In this document: one piece after another, positions 44,411 to 56,175 of the stretch
How the letters are laid out: each line of letters starts with the position of its first letter
How positions within the stretch are numbered: the first letter of the stretch is position 1
NCBI GenBank assembly: GCA_963575645.1
Contig: OY754464.1
Span: 60,424,948-60,488,947, forward strand
From: Xanthostigma xanthostigma
Taxonomy: Eukaryota; Arthropoda; Insecta; Raphidioptera; Raphidiidae
Direction: 5' to 3'
Length of the DNA: 64,000 nucleotides
The notes under the pieces: model-generated
What the model was told of the DNA's origin: nothing
The model's input: only the letters and a program-made list of their open reading frames with translations
Databases searched by the model: none
Program-made: the position numbers and the translations under genes

Positions 44411-44634
44411 CCGTTCACACGAAAAACGTAATTCTGGGTCTAAAAGAAATTATCATTTTTTTTTAAATGTAATGAGTAGCGTTTTAGTTTGTCAAAAAAA
44501 TATTTTCATTAGTTTAAGGGTAGGTGACTGTTCACCAGCTGTCAAATATCACTCCTTAATATTATATAATCTATATTGCGAGCAGTTGAATGCATGTGAG
44601 CATACAAATTGCATGAAACAGTTCCGGAAATTTC

Positions 44635-45222
44635 TAGTTTCTATGAGAAAAACTGTAGAATCGAGCTCCTCCGACATTTTGGTATAGTTTGTGACCGCAT
44701 TTTGGAAGGGGCGGCGGGGGATATGCAGCTTTAAGTTCCGGAAAACCCGTTTTCGCCCCATAAATCGGCCATTATTATCGAGGGAAAAAATGTTCCAACA
44801 AAAGTTGTAGAGAAAAAGAATCCGTGTAAGCTCATTCCAGACCGGGTCTGATCAGACAACCCGTTCGCGAAATTTTGAAAAATTGAATGCCATTTTTTTT
44901 TAAACTATTGCGGCTAGGAGCTTAATTTTCTTTTTATAGCAAAGGTACTAAAGACCCCTTCTTTGCACCGGAAGCTGGACGCGGTGGGTAGAACCGGCGA
45001 AATAAAGTATTGTAACATAAGCTGTCTCTCTCATATGTTATGTCGTCAAAATTACTTTTCCTTAGCTACGCACCAAAATTCAGTACTTTTCCTTAGCTAC
45101 GCAGAAAAATTCAATTGAATTTTTCTGCGTAGCTAAGGAAAAGTAACATGCGGTCACAAATTATACCAAAATATTATAGGAGCTCGACTCTGCAGTTTTT
45201 GTGGGAAACATTTTTCGATTCG
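44635..45222. mobile_element. Inverted-repeat element containing a perfect 60-bp palindrome
   Basis: Outer arms AACTGTAGAATCGAGCTCCT, then ATTTTGGTATAGTTTGTGAC and CGCAT, mirrored by ATGCGGTCACAAATTATACC, then AAAATATTATAGGAGCTCGA and CTCTGCAGTT. The interior left part has GTTCCAACAAAAGTTGTAGA. The interior right part carries the 60-bp palindrome next to the right arm, with one more partial copy of its arm (TTTTCCTTAGCTACGCA) just before. No protein. Confidence 0.65.
45085..45144. repeat. Perfect 60-bp palindrome
   Basis: Each 30-base half is the exact reverse complement of the other. The left half begins ACTTTTCCTTAGCTACGC and the centre is TTCAATTGAA. There is no spacer, so a cruciform would have a minimal loop. 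A third partial copy of the arm at 45052-45075 suggests the palindrome arose from a local inverted duplication. Confidence 0.9.
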
Positions 45223-45353
45223 AGACTCACCGGTTTAAAATTCTCAATCCACTCCACTATAAAGTAAGTTAGAGAAATTATTGACAAAAAATCGAGTATT
45301 TAACCTTTTTTGTACATTTTTGCCGTTTTTTTAGTTTTTGAATTTTTTTTTCA

Positions 45354-45436
45354 CGAAGTGTTCCATGAACCATATTCATTTTGACTATCAATGATTCTAC
45401 TCATTTGAATTTGAGTACTATTTCATTTTGGTTCAT
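45354..45436. repeat. Small fold-back, GTGTTCCATGAACCA arms
   Basis: ACGAAGTGTTCCATGAACCA is mirrored by TGGTTCATGACACCTTCGT around a 45-bp loop. Sits immediately left of the family A insertion. Confidence 0.6.
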
Positions 45437-45454
45437 GACACCTTCGTTAAAAAA

Positions 45455-46109
45455 TTGGTTGTCTGTAAAGTCGGTTTACGGATGATAGTTTTACGTGATA
45501 ACGTATTCCGTAATACGTAACCTAAACCTCCCAAAATTTGGTTTCAATCCGCTTATCCTTGGTGTCGGAATGATAAGAAATGTCAAAAGTGACGTTTGCA
45601 ACTGTCAAAGTATTATGTTCTAATAATAATTAGTTATTCCAATACTTAACTTAGAAGGCGTTGCATTTCACAAAATACTAATGTCAAAAAATTGAATTAA
45701 ACATTAGAAATGCAGCCGTTTTCATGTTAAGACAAGACATACGTTCTCTTCTAATTTCCATGTACGGTAAACAAAGACGACCGACCGCGTCGCGCCATGC
45801 ATTAGACAACATTGCATTTATACAGCTATTTTTCTATATAAATTTGTATAAAAAAACTGTTTAGGCAAATTCTGTTATACGAAATCTATGTAAAATGTTC
45901 TCCTCTTTCGTTTAAGACTGGTTTCAAACCGATCTGATTTAAATTGAGCGAGAAATTAGCAAAAAGCTCGCACAGGGTCAGGCGGAACGTTACGCGTTAG
46001 GAACGTTACGCGTTAGGAACGTTACACTTTTTCGTGCATGCAGCCGGTGTTTTATCAATTTATAAGATTGGTGATTCATCAATTTATAAGACGTTATCAC
46101 GTCAAAAAT
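45455..46109 (+). mobile_element. Family A element, typical copy
   Basis: Same orientation and nearly the same sequence as the 17.5 kb copy, with only scattered substitutions by eye. It has the ACGTGATAACGT / ACGTTATCACGT subterminal pair. The minisatellite near the right end has two GCGTTAGGAACGTTAC units here. It is flanked by A/T-rich DNA and no transposase is present. Confidence 0.8.
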
Positions 46110-46491
46110 AATTCGAAAATTAAAAAAACGACAAAAGTGTAAACACTGGCTTTTTTGGCAATAATGTCTATAAATTACTTTATTATTTATAGCGTAAACA
46201 TATAATAAAAAATTACATGTATCTTGAAGTATACAAATACATTCAATAATAGTCGGAAACCGGAAATTTTTTTTTCGAGTGTGTGATGAGCGGAGAACGG
46301 CTCATATCAACCCACCTCCTTTATATAAAGAAAAAAAAATGTTGGAAGGTGTCACCTGTATAAAATATAATGTCATATTCGGATTCAGCGCACTTGAAAG
46401 CATATTTCTAGAGCTTAGGATTTTTTAACATTGTGAATTCAATGGATATCCCTATATCTAAAATCTCGCTAAACATATCTGTAGCTAAAAC
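46110..46491. other. No gene or repeat recognised
   Basis: AT-rich spacer, no identifiable content. Confidence 0.4.
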
Positions 46492-46616
46492 TACATTGGT
46501 TTTAAGGCTGTGCGCCCATCGACACTTTTTCTTAGTGACCTTTAAACTATAAAATAAAACCATTTTCGATCAATTTAACCGAGAACCAAATCGTATAAGA
46601 TTTGTGCGGGGTGCTT
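46492..46616 (+). repeat. Two-copy repeat with CTTAGTGACCTTTAAACTA core, copy 2
   Basis: Direct-orientation match to 22.07-22.20 kb, with similarity ending at TTTGTGCGGGGTGCTTT. Family unknown. Confidence 0.7.
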
Positions 46617-47992
46617 TGCCGAAAGCATTTTTTATAAACGTAGTGAACAGTCACCTTAGTAAAAAAGTCTTCTGATTGAAAATTTATTTTATTATATTAA
46701 TTAGGCGACTTTTCAACATTATTTTTTTAAGGCCGAATTAAAACGTGGAATTGTGTTGAATTGTCACTTAATATAACAGAAATAGTCTAAGAGAGGTTTT
46801 TCAGATTTAGACATGAGTTGGCGAGCGTCTATAATCTACAATATCTCTCAAATTCTGGCTGTTGGCGACGTTAAAAAATATTTTAAAGCTTTATCGAATG
46901 GGTTGTTCAATTTTTATGGTGTTGTCAATTAAAAATTGTCGACATGTGTACATTTGGTGCAAACGCGACTTTATAAGAGATCAGTGCAAGTTCTATGTAT
47001 GTACGCCGTGGCAATTGGCCCTGTGCGGATGCCATTCTCTTTTATTGGTTAGATTAGCGCTCGGTGGGTCGGTGTCGCCCCGTTATATCCTACCACTGCC
47101 TGGCCCCCGTAGAACGGTGGCGGCGCGGCGGGACGGCACGAACGCCCGTCTCTCTCTCTATGTGTGTGTGTGTGTGCGCCACCCGCAATGCACTTAATTA
47201 AAACGCATATATATCGGGCCTGTCGACGACCGACCAGCTGGACAACACTTACTCTTATTGGATTCGATTGGATCGGATTGGATTCGACCGATTCCGAAAC
47301 TATTCTGTTTAAAACGCGTATGTAATTCCAAACTTCGTACAAAAGTCTACTGGATAACACTGATAAAATTTTATTAGTGAGATCTAACAGGAAATATTAT
47401 GATTGAAAGCATCAAATCTCTGACACACTAATTCAGTTGTTGAAGTAATAGTATATTACATCACAAGGGCCGAAAGTTGTTCGCCTCGGGCATCATGACG
47501 CGCGGGGCCGAGATTTCAACTTTTGGCCCGTGTGGTGTATACGATTTTTCTTCATATCCGCTCGAAAGTACGTACTTTCGTCAGCAGGGACGAAAGATTG
47601 ACATTTACTCCCGGTAGGAAAAAATTTCTCGTGCGTATTTATACTCGTAACAAGGGCTATTTATTCTGTCGCTATGACAACTTGTTTACCGAGCTATCAG
47701 TACTGTTGCTATCTCTAATCATAAAAATATTTATTAATGTTAAATATTTATTAATGTTGTTTTGTCGTCAGTTAATATAATATTAAAGTATAATGTTGTT
47801 TTATCCCTCCATTCGCCCATTGCTATTACTTAGTTGAAGTTAAAAAACGTAGAAAATAACGGGAAGTGTATGGTAGATGGAAAATAGTAATTGTGCGAAT
47901 GGCGTCTGTTATGACATAAAGTCGAGAAACGAACGTTAAAGGCATTATTATTTATTTATTTGTTGTTTGTTTTTTATTTTTTTTTTCTTTTG
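46617..47992. other. No gene recognised; GC-rich patch at 47020-47230
   Basis: The GC-rich patch includes GGCGGCGCGGCGGGACGGCA and a CT/GT microsatellite. A short ATTGGATTCG/ATTGGATCGG tandem follows at about 47257-47285. No protein resemblance was found. Confidence 0.35.
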
Positions 47993-48245
47993 CACATGCG
48001 CCGATTTTCCCCAAAAACAATAGCGCTCTTCATATTTAAATATCTAATATCCTCTCAAAATTTGGTTTCAATCCGTTCATCCGTTTGACCTGTATCGTGT
48101 TCACAGACTAACCGACGCACAGAGAAAAATAAGTTAAATATGTTTTTTGGATTCGGGGAGTCTCAAAACAAAAAGATGTAAAATTTTGAAAAGTGATTTT
48201 TGACGTAAACTAGTAACCATTCCCCACTTGTGGGTTGGAATGGTA
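47993..48245 (-). repeat. Family B element, terminal part
   Basis: Minus-strand copy reading GCCGATTTTCCCCAAAAACA, GGTTTCAATCCGTTCATCCG, CTGTATCGTGTTCACAGACT and ATGTTTTTTGGATTCGGGGA. It ends with the ACCATTCCCCACTTGTGGGT then TGGAATGGT hairpin. The half beyond the GCGCATGCGC block is missing. Confidence 0.75.
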
Positions 48246-48427
48246 AAATAATAAATTGAAAATATGTGTTGCCACTAAACTTAAATAACCCAGTCGATCG
48301 GTAGCTTTAAAGAATATAATAATAAATTTTGCTTGTAGAATTATTAATTATTTAAATGCTACTTAATAAATCTGTTTTTTCTATGATCACTTGATTTATA
48401 TATTGGGAAAAGAAGATATTATCTTAT

Positions 48428-48476
48428 TTTTGACTTAAACTAGTACCATTCCCTACTTATGGGTTGGAATGGTAAT
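48428..48476 (-). repeat. Family B terminal hairpin, isolated
   Basis: TTTTTGACTTAAACTAGTAC then CATTCCCTACTTATGGGTTG and GAATGGTA. Only the terminal 50 bp remain, 180 bp from the previous copy. Confidence 0.65.
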
Positions 48477-49204
48477 ACAAAAGATGTCTAAAAACACACT
48501 TCTTTTGAGAAAAAATGTAACGTTTACCTCCCAACTTCTATTTGCGATTTGCGTGCATTTGAAAATCAAAAAGGATGTCAATATTCATCGTTCACGTTTA
48601 CTATAGTAACAGAACTAATAAAAATATAGTTAAAATATTATACTTATAATGACGACAGCACCTCTAAAGGTTTTTAACGACAACTTTTTAGAAAGGCCTC
48701 TTATATACATGTTAGAATATAGATGATGTTAGACGTATTCTTAGATAATATTTTTATTCGATGCCTATAGAAAGTAACTGAATGCGTTTAAAAAAAATTG
48801 TGATTTTGGTTGAACCTATTAACATTTAAATTTTTAAAAGTTATCGACATAAAATAAAAAAGCGTAATTTAGGGCTTTCGTTGATTTATAAAAATTATTT
48901 ACCTGTGACTTTATCGACTCAGCGTGGTTCTGCAGTCCTCGAACACCATGAATTCGTACCAAGTGTGCCATAGGCGTGGCACAAAATTATATAGTCTTAA
49001 ATTTGCAGGAAAAACTTGAAATCAAATATGATAATTCACAAGTAGTAGAATGATGGAGACTTGGACTAGATAACGCAAATGCTAAAGCAACAATGATTGT
49101 TCTTCAACTTCTTCAGTCAAGCTACAACAAAACAAATGTTTATACATTAATTTACAATAATTTTACATTAATAATTCCTTCTTATATAACGGCACGTTTT
49201 ACAT
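48477..49204. other. No gene or repeat recognised
   Basis: Nothing identified on either strand. Confidence 0.4.
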
Positions 49205-49390
49205 AAATACATACATAGATAGATAGAATGCTTTATTGAGACAGATAATCTGTATAATAGCGTTAATACAAAAATACTCTAAAACAAAACACATACAAAA
49301 AAATCATCCATATAATACTAGGTGTACCTACATTGTACGGATACAAAGTACAGAGCAATCAATAAAAGATGTGACATAATAAAAACAATT
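49205..49390 (-). repeat. LINE 3'-end fragment
   Basis: On the minus strand the sequence ends GTCTCAATAAAGCATTCTAT then CTATCTATG, i.e. an AATAAA signal followed by a short (ATCT)n tail, typical of a truncated non-LTR 3' untranslated region. No coding part remains. Confidence 0.5.
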
Positions 49391-49577
49391 TTCCTTTAAT
49401 ATAGATATTTATTAAGCGTTTTTTTATTCGGTAAATTTTAAACTTCTTAAACAAAAATGCAATTTATTTAATAATTTTTGGCTCATATGTATATTAGATT
49501 CTACGTAAACAATTTGTCAAATAATATAAAATAATCATTTTATAGGTTTATTAAGTTCATCCTTTCTCTCGTCATAA

Positions 49578-50028
49578 AAAGCATGTTTGTCAGCTACCTA
49601 ACCAATTTCTTTTTTAGAAGATCTTCAAAACAAAATAAAAACTGATTTTTTTTATTTTCTAAATATTTACGGAGCTATAAAACTTAGAAAACGCAAATTT
49701 TCACAAAATGTTCTTGAAAAAAATAATAAAATAATAAACCATTATGAAAAGTATGTCAATATAATATAAAAAACAACGTTATAGCATATATCTCCTCTGC
49801 GCAACGATGATTTCCCCCCCAAAAACAATAGGGTTTTTGATATCAAATATCATCTCAAAAGGTTTCAAACTCCTCATTCCTTTGATCTGTATCGTGTTAA
49901 CAGATTAACAAACGCATAGACTTTTCCCATAAATATGTTTTTTGATTTAATAGGACCTCAAAATGAAAAATAATGTAGAATTTTTGAAAGTTAATTTTGT
50001 CCTAAACTACCTAATCCCTACTTGAGTC
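49578..50028 (-). repeat. Family B element, diverged copy
   Basis: Keeps GCATGTTTGTCAGCTACCTA, AACAACGTTATAGCATATAT then CTCCTCTGCGC, CCAAAAACAATAGG, CTGTATCGTGTTAACAGATT and the decayed end AAACTACCTAATCCCTACTT. The hairpin is lost. Confidence 0.65.
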
Positions 50029-50996
50029 GAAATTTTAAAGGAAATATTATGTACTTACAGACTAGCTGACGAATAGAATTAAATAACTTTTATTATACTA
50101 TAATTTAAATAACACCTTTGTTCAAATATTTTAATAATTACTTCTCGCTGATTCTCATGACAAATTGACCACTTTTGTGGACGTGATTATACAAAGGCAT
50201 AGTACCTATCTAAAGATAATATACTTCAATTGATATTAAATTATCGATAATATTAATCTTGCAAAACGCGTCGATAAATATTAGATATGCATCAATTAGA
50301 GATTTTTGAAATCATAAAAAATGCAACAAAGATCAGTAATGTTGACAAAAATGTAAACACAGTTTTTGGTAATATTGAAAATAATAGATTTTTTACAGAA
50401 ATAATTGCATTTCATAATTTATAAACAAGACACCACGAAGGTTTTTTTCGCACATCCTTGCATTTTTGTATCAAAATTTGCTCGTTTTTCAGCACTACTT
50501 GACTATCAGCCGGCTGATAGTTATGTTCATATTAATCACATATTTCAATTTAAAAATTAATAGAAATTATTAAAATTCAATTTTTTAAAAATGTCTTCAA
50601 AATTAAAATAATTTTTTCCATTTATTTATATAAAACAATTTCACTACGAAATATAACTTGAAATTATGATGATTCCTCAAAACTTTGTAAGTACCTATAA
50701 TATTGCACATTAAAAACTGTTCATGATATTGTAATTTGATTGTAGACAGATTTAATCTGAAATTGTATTTTACGAAAGCTGATCATTGAATGAAAAGTGT
50801 TTTTTTTTAACATATTTTTGGTATTTTTGTAATTGGTCTTCTCCATACATTCAAGGTGTACCGCAAGATTTTTGAACTTACTGAAATTAATGCTAGCTAA
50901 TTATTTAATTATTATTGTTTATTTATTGTCTCATTTTTTCCAAGTACTTAAAGTTTTTAATTTCAAAAATATTTCATTTCAATCTATTAATTATTT
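50029..50996. other. No gene or repeat recognised
   Basis: AT-rich, no identifiable content. A small GCCGGCTGATAG direct/inverted motif lies at about 50508-50522. Confidence 0.4.
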
Positions 50997-51644
50997 TACC
51001 ATTCCAAATCACAAGTGGGGAATGGTACTAGTTTAGGTCAAAAATCATTTTTCAAAAATTTTACAATATCTTTCCGTTTTGAAGTCCCCCGAATCCAAAA
51101 AACATATTTTTGGAAAAACTCTGTGCGTCTGTTAGCCTGTGAACACGATACAGGTCAAACGGATCATCGGATGAGCGAATTGAAACCAAATTTTGGGAGG
51201 ACGTTTGGTATGCAAATATGAAGAGCTCTATTTTTTGGGGGAAAATCGGCGCATGCGCAGAAGAGATATATGCTATAACGTTGTTTTTTATATAATAATG
51301 GTATACTTTTCATAACGGCTTATTATTCTATTTTTGCCAGATAGTTTTTCTCTAAACTTTATAGTTTTGGAAATATTTTGAAAATAAAAAAAAATCAGCC
51401 GTTCTTTTGTTTTATGGATCTATCATTAATAAACTAGTTCAGCATGTTTTGATTAATTTTTACATGACGTGAAACATATTATGTTGGTAACCATGGCAAC
51501 GAATAGCAAATATCATATTGAATACTAGCCATTACCCGCGTCACCTCACGCGATATCAGAAATTTTATTTTCTTTATTATAATCAAATGTCAACATTTTA
51601 GAAGTTGGAATGGGATCGTCGCCCAATTGGCTGGAATTTTTTAT
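50997..51644 (+). mobile_element. Family B element, best copy 2
   Basis: Colinear with the 36.4 kb copy from the hairpin TACCATTCCAAATCACAAGT then GGGGAATGGTA to the right end GCCCAATTGGCTGG. The hairpin carries a small mismatch. It has CATGACGTGAAACATATTAT and GGTAACCATGGCAACGAATA. High similarity by eye suggests recent activity. Confidence 0.8.
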
Positions 51645-52834
51645 AATATATTGAAAATTCAATTGACACTTTTACCAGTTCTCGGATTAATGTTCGTAAA
51701 TTTGGTTTACACGGGCGAATTCGGGCCGAGCAGCTAGTTATATTATAGATACGAACGCGCAATTTGCAGAGCTGACTTGTATCGAGCGTGCGGTCAACAC
51801 GATCAATAAATAAAAATAATATTAAATTTACCTACATAAAACAAACGCATTGATAGATGATTCTTGTCTAAACTAAAGCAGGCGCCTCGAGGCGTTTTTC
51901 GTCTATATATTCATTTCATGTGCACTACATAATAATATTATTATATGGGTAGCAGACGAACGTCAGCTATAACAGCTACTGCATTTGCATACGCCGTCGC
52001 GTTTACCGGTTGTACGGAAGCTGCGGCAGAGATGGGTATTATAGATAACTCGCCAACTGTATCGTAGAACTAACATAATATCAGCGGTCACTTGATAAAA
52101 TCGTTTAAGTCGTCTTTATGAGAATAGGCGAGACGGCGAGGAGTTTTGGGTGTATTTTTCGGGCACAGGCAAGATTATTGTTGAAATCGCTTCGTTTTAG
52201 GGTGTAGTTCAACCCCCTAAGTTTGCTTACAAATTGTTGATGTGCTTGATTTTATAATTAACAATTAGTGCCGAAAATAGTGTTTTTTTCTCTATTTCCT
52301 TTAATATCTCCGTTCCTCTTGACTTTTAGTATAGCATATGCATTGAGAAAGTTGTTCCTTATGAAATTTACTAAAAAATTAGCACTGACAGAGGTCGCTA
52401 AGTGCAATTGTTAACTTGCAAATAGCCCCGAAAGTTAAAAAAAACACGTTTTTTTCACTATTTTTTACTAAAAAATGACCGCACATAGATGACTGAAAAT
52501 TCTCAAAAATGATGTCTATGTTGACCCAAACATGCATGAATAATTTTAGCGTCATCGGTCAATTACTTCTCGATTAATTAACGATCACTTTTTTTTGTTT
52601 CCTTAATTGCAAATTGCGCCATTTTTTCACAAACGGGTTTCGCTGGTCGGACCAAGCCAGAAAAATCACAAATCCATTCAACTTTAGTATCCTGTTGGAA
52701 TTTTTGGAAAAAATACACTTTTTATTGTTTTTACCTCCTCGCCGTCTAGGCTAGAACCATGAATGTATAAAATGTGCACATTGAGGTTTCCCTGTTTAGA
52801 CAATGAGGTGAGCGTAACTCAAAGAGAGAAAAAA
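51645..52834. other. 1.2 kb with no gene recognised
   Basis: A GC-richer patch around 51950-52040 stands out but encodes nothing recognisable. TTCGCTGGTCGG-type text near 52640 resembles generic insect repeat bodies. Confidence 0.35.
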
Positions 52835-52952
52835 TTGGGCGACGGGACCATTCCAATTTCAAAAATATTGACATTTGACATATAATAAAGAAAATAAAAT
52901 TTCAAATAACGCCTGCGGTGACGCGGGTAGCGGCTAGTTTTATATATTATAA

Positions 52953-53448
52953 TACATGTGATTTTTAAGTTGATTCTTTTTTTAACAGCGTGTAGAAATC
53001 ACAAAGACGAATAAATATTTTAAACAACTTTTTTATTAAAAATCAAAAATGAAAGAAGTACGAGCTTTCAAAGTTTTAGTAAATGTTATCAAATTTCGAG
53101 GTCGGTTCTGCCGTTATGTTATGTCACTATGGAACTATGTTACGTTCGTATCAAGTATTCACAGAAATTGTGCGAAGTTGTCCCCGTTTTGCTGGACACA
53201 AAGATGCGTGCGTTGTAGCCATGCTTGTAGTAGCGATAAGGGCCTTCCGCAAATTATTTCGGATGCATTTTCGATTCGTGCTATCATTTCTTCGCGTATA
53301 TTAACTGGGCTTTTGAATTAATTAAATAGAATTTTAAAAATTTTATTTTATTTTTGAGTTTTCATAAAAAGTTACTTAAAATATTTGTTCGTCTATTTGA
53401 TTTTTACACGCTGTTAAAAAGGAAGAATTATCTTAAAAATCACCTGTA
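52953..53448 (-). mobile_element. Mariner-like element with transposase remnant
   Basis: The left end TACATGTGATTTTTAAGTTG and the reverse complement of the right end TACAGGTGATTTTTAAGATA continue into matching TTTTAACAGCGTGTA(G/A)AAATCA, giving imperfect inverted repeats of over 60 bp. TA flanks both ends, consistent with a Tc1/mariner target. The minus strand carries the end of a transposase frame. Inserted inside a family B copy. Confidence 0.75.
53159..53325 (-). pseudogene. Transposase C-terminal remnant (DUF4817-associated type)
   Basis: The minus-strand frame reads KSPVNIREEMIARIENAS, EIICGRPLSLLQAW then RTHLCVQQNGDNFAQFL and a stop. Many insect mariner-like proteins with an N-terminal DUF4817 domain end in 'lreri..a...i....l......m.rR...Ci...GghFE.ll', and this fits that pattern. 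The DDE core is missing, so only the last 50-odd codons survive. Assignment is from memory of the pattern. Confidence 0.5.
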
Positions 53449-53940
53449 TGTATGTTATCACGTCATTTAAAAATTAACCAAAGCATGTTTGCTAGCTACA
53501 TAACTAATTTCTCTTTGACAGATTTACAGAACAAAATAACAGCTGATTTTATTATTTCCAAAATATGTCCGAAACTATAAAATTTGAAAAAAATATTCTA
53601 CAAAAGTTTCTAGTAAAAATAAATAGAATAATAAACAGTTATGAAAAGTATACCTTTATTATAAAAAAACAACGTTATAGCATATATCCCTTCTGCGCGT
53701 GCACAGATTTTCGCCAGAAACCACAGAGCTCTTCATATTAGCATATCAAACATCCTCCTACAATTTGGTTTCAATCCGGTCATCCGTTTGACGTGTATCG
53801 TGTTTACAAACAGATTAACAAACAGACACACAGACTTTTTCCAAGATATTTTTTTTTGGATTCGGTGGACCGCAAAACCAAAAAATATTGTAAAAAGTGA
53901 ATTTTGGCGTAAATTAGTATCTACCATTCCGACACTTGTG

Positions 53941-55645
53941 TTTAATTTTCATTAATAGGGTGAACACAAAACCTTATTTTTTCCTGGATTCATTTTCGTC
54001 CTCCTTTTCATACAACATCCATAAATTAAAAAAATCTTCCATGGAACTACACACGTCCATTTTTTACACTCACTACTTTAAAACTGCAAAATGTCTACCT
54101 CATACGGAACCTGCGCTAAAAGTTGTTGGTGCTGGTCTAGTGTGAGAAATTGTGCGTGTTACAGGTTCATTCTGTGCTGGTCGGGCTGATCCGTACGGAA
54201 TAAGTGTGCGCGGTTTTTTAAGTGTAAATAAATTTAAACGTTGTGTTTTATTTAATTAGAATTTATTGTTTTTTTTTTTTATATTTTAGTTTGTGAAGAT
54301 AAAATACAACTTATACTATACGGCATTGAAAATTCATATACTACAACCACGTAAATTTAGGGTTTGTGATATGTTATGAGAACTCATTACACAATAGACA
54401 ATTTTGACGTAACTGGTTTTGCATTTAGGCCATGGATATACATGCATAATATTAGCGAATGAGTTCAGCTGTACATACAAATTTGTTAGTTCCTGATTGA
54501 CTGTTTCTGATTTGACATCACAAACTGAAGAAATATACTATAATTTATAAACAAACAGAACTAAGCATTCTTTATTTTTGGGTATAATGAAAACATTTGT
54601 CACGAGAAATGCTATAGTAGACCGAATAATTGAGTAGCCAGAATCCATAAAATATTATCCATATACCATAGACTTTTAATACACTGTCATAAATACTAGA
54701 CAAATACAGAATGTTTAAAAAACGTACGCCAAATACTGGTGAAGATTCATCATTTAAAAATATGATATGAAAAATTCTTAACAACATATTTTTTATGGTG
54801 ACATTTCGTTGGAATTCAAAATGTTTGTTTCTTACCCCCTGAATCCTTCATCTCAAATCCTATAAATTATTACAGCTCTCCCGACGTTATATTTAAAAGG
54901 CTTGGGTTTAAATGCCAAACGAAGGACCAAGAATCACACTACAGATTCTATGGACGAATTTTTTAAAAATTAGTTTTGGTTATGTGTCAAATATTACGTA
55001 GGTAATTTATGTTTGTTTTTTTTCTTTAATTAAATGTTTTTCAGGTTTTTTTATGTTTCACCTGTATAATCTGTGATGTGATTCTTGTAACTTCATTTGG
55101 CGTTTATCTGAACTCCTTGTAGCTTTAAAAGTTGCTTCGAAAGCACTGTAACTGTTTTTAAAGGAAGGGAAAGGATAAAGATTGTGGGAGTTTTTTTTTT
55201 GTAGGTAGGTATTCAATGTTCTTAATGTTGACAGATTGTTGGGAAAGTAACTTTGAGTTAATTTATTTAGTTACGGAATAACAAGAAACTACATTCATTT
55301 TGACTTAAAATGGCCTTCTCAACAATCTGTCAAAATTTCAAGTGAAGTAATCCATACCAATATTATAATAATGCGAAAGTGCCGATGCCTAAACGGCTGA
55401 ACAGATTTCGATAAAATTTGACAAGGAAGGATATAACCTACTTTTTATCTAAAACAAAATCCTGAAGGGGATGAAATGAGGGATGAATGTTTGTATGGGA
55501 AATCCAGCATTTCTCAAGTTAGGGATATGAAAATTCATATTTAGGCTTTTGGTAAGAAATAAGGAAATGTGTGTTATAGCGTTTTTGTAAAAGCATCTCT
55601 CAAGGGGGTTAAATAGGGAATTATTTAAAAATTCACATGTAATAT
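53941..55645. other. 1.7 kb with no gene recognised
   Basis: AT-rich. Near 55340-55470, text such as ACCAATATTATAATAATGCG then AAAGTG, followed by GGCTGAACAGATTTCGATAA, is the typical reverse-type tail of an insect interspersed repeat. Its other end may be AGCCGCGGGTAGCAGCTAGT at about 56152, on the far side of two MITEs. Confidence 0.4.
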
Positions 55646-55650
55646 ACGAT

Positions 55651-55799
55651 ATATATGTCACCGGGATATTGTCAAACCCGTGATATTATAATTTCACTTA
55701 GTGAAATTATAATATCACGAATCTTTGTCAATCGTGATATTGTAATTTCACTAGAGAAATTACAATCACGGATTTGACAATATCCCGGTGACATATACA
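55651..55799 (-). mobile_element. Double-palindrome MITE, copy 2
   Basis: Reverse-oriented copy of the 43.06 kb element. Outer repeats ATATGTCACCGGGATATTGT and ACAATATCCCGGTGACATAT are more exact here. The palindrome with ATTATAATTTCACTTAGTGA comes first and the one with TTGTAATTTCACTAGAGAAA second. The second has lost a few bases on one arm. Confidence 0.85.
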
Positions 55800-55901
55800 C
55801 CATTCATCCGATTACGATGAAACATGGCGCAAAAGCTTCCTGCATAAAAATCAAAGTATATAAACAATAAACATTAGTAGAAGTTTTGTTCCAAAATATG
55901 T

Positions 55902-56014
55902 ATTGAAGGAGATTTATTTGGTTGAGGAACAATTGAAATAAGCTTTACCAACAAGCAATACTTTGGTAAAGCTTATTTCAATTATTGTTCCTCAACCAAA
56001 TAAATCTCCTTCAT
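55902..56014. mobile_element. GGTTGAGGA fold-back MITE, copy 2
   Basis: TGAAGGAGATTTATTTGGTT then GAGGAACAAT is mirrored by ATTGTTCCTCAACCAAATAA then ATCTCCTTCA. Almost the entire 113 bp pairs, including a second pair AAATAAGCTTTACCA/TGGTAAAGCTTATTT inside. Copy 1 at 31.66 kb keeps only the outer arms paired. Confidence 0.8.
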
Positions 56015-56175
56015 TAAACATTGTGTTTTAAAGCGGTACTGCAATACGGTGGAGCCAAAAGCTACACAACTGTTGTCACTAGCGAACGGGGCGCACTGGA
56101 ATACGGTGCAGTCGAAGGCTCCACTACTATTTTTCATCTCAGCCTCGTGCGGAGCCGCGGGTAGCAGCTAGTAAT

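Larger units (their letters stand above)
52835..53940 (-). mobile_element. Family B element split by a mariner-like insertion
   Basis: The left part AATTGGGCGACGGGACCATT then CCAATTTC and GGTGACGCGGGTAGCGGCTA, and the right part CACGTCATTTAAAAATTAAC then GCATGTTTGCTAGCTACATA, belong to one minus-strand family B copy. The right part continues to ATTAGTATCTACCATTCC. The hairpin is partly deleted. A TIR element of about 0.5 kb sits between the two parts. Confidence 0.75.
55345..56175 (-). repeat. Insect interspersed repeat hosting two MITEs
   Basis: The right end CGTGCGGAGCCGCGGGTAGC then AGCTAGT is the reverse of a 'actagctgctacccgcggc' opening. The left end TACCAATATTATAATAATGC then GAAAGTG with a nearby GGCTGAACAGATTTCG is the matching reversed tail. 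Between them lie the second double-palindrome MITE and the second GGTTGAGGA fold-back, so one old repeat has been a target at least twice. Confidence 0.55.
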
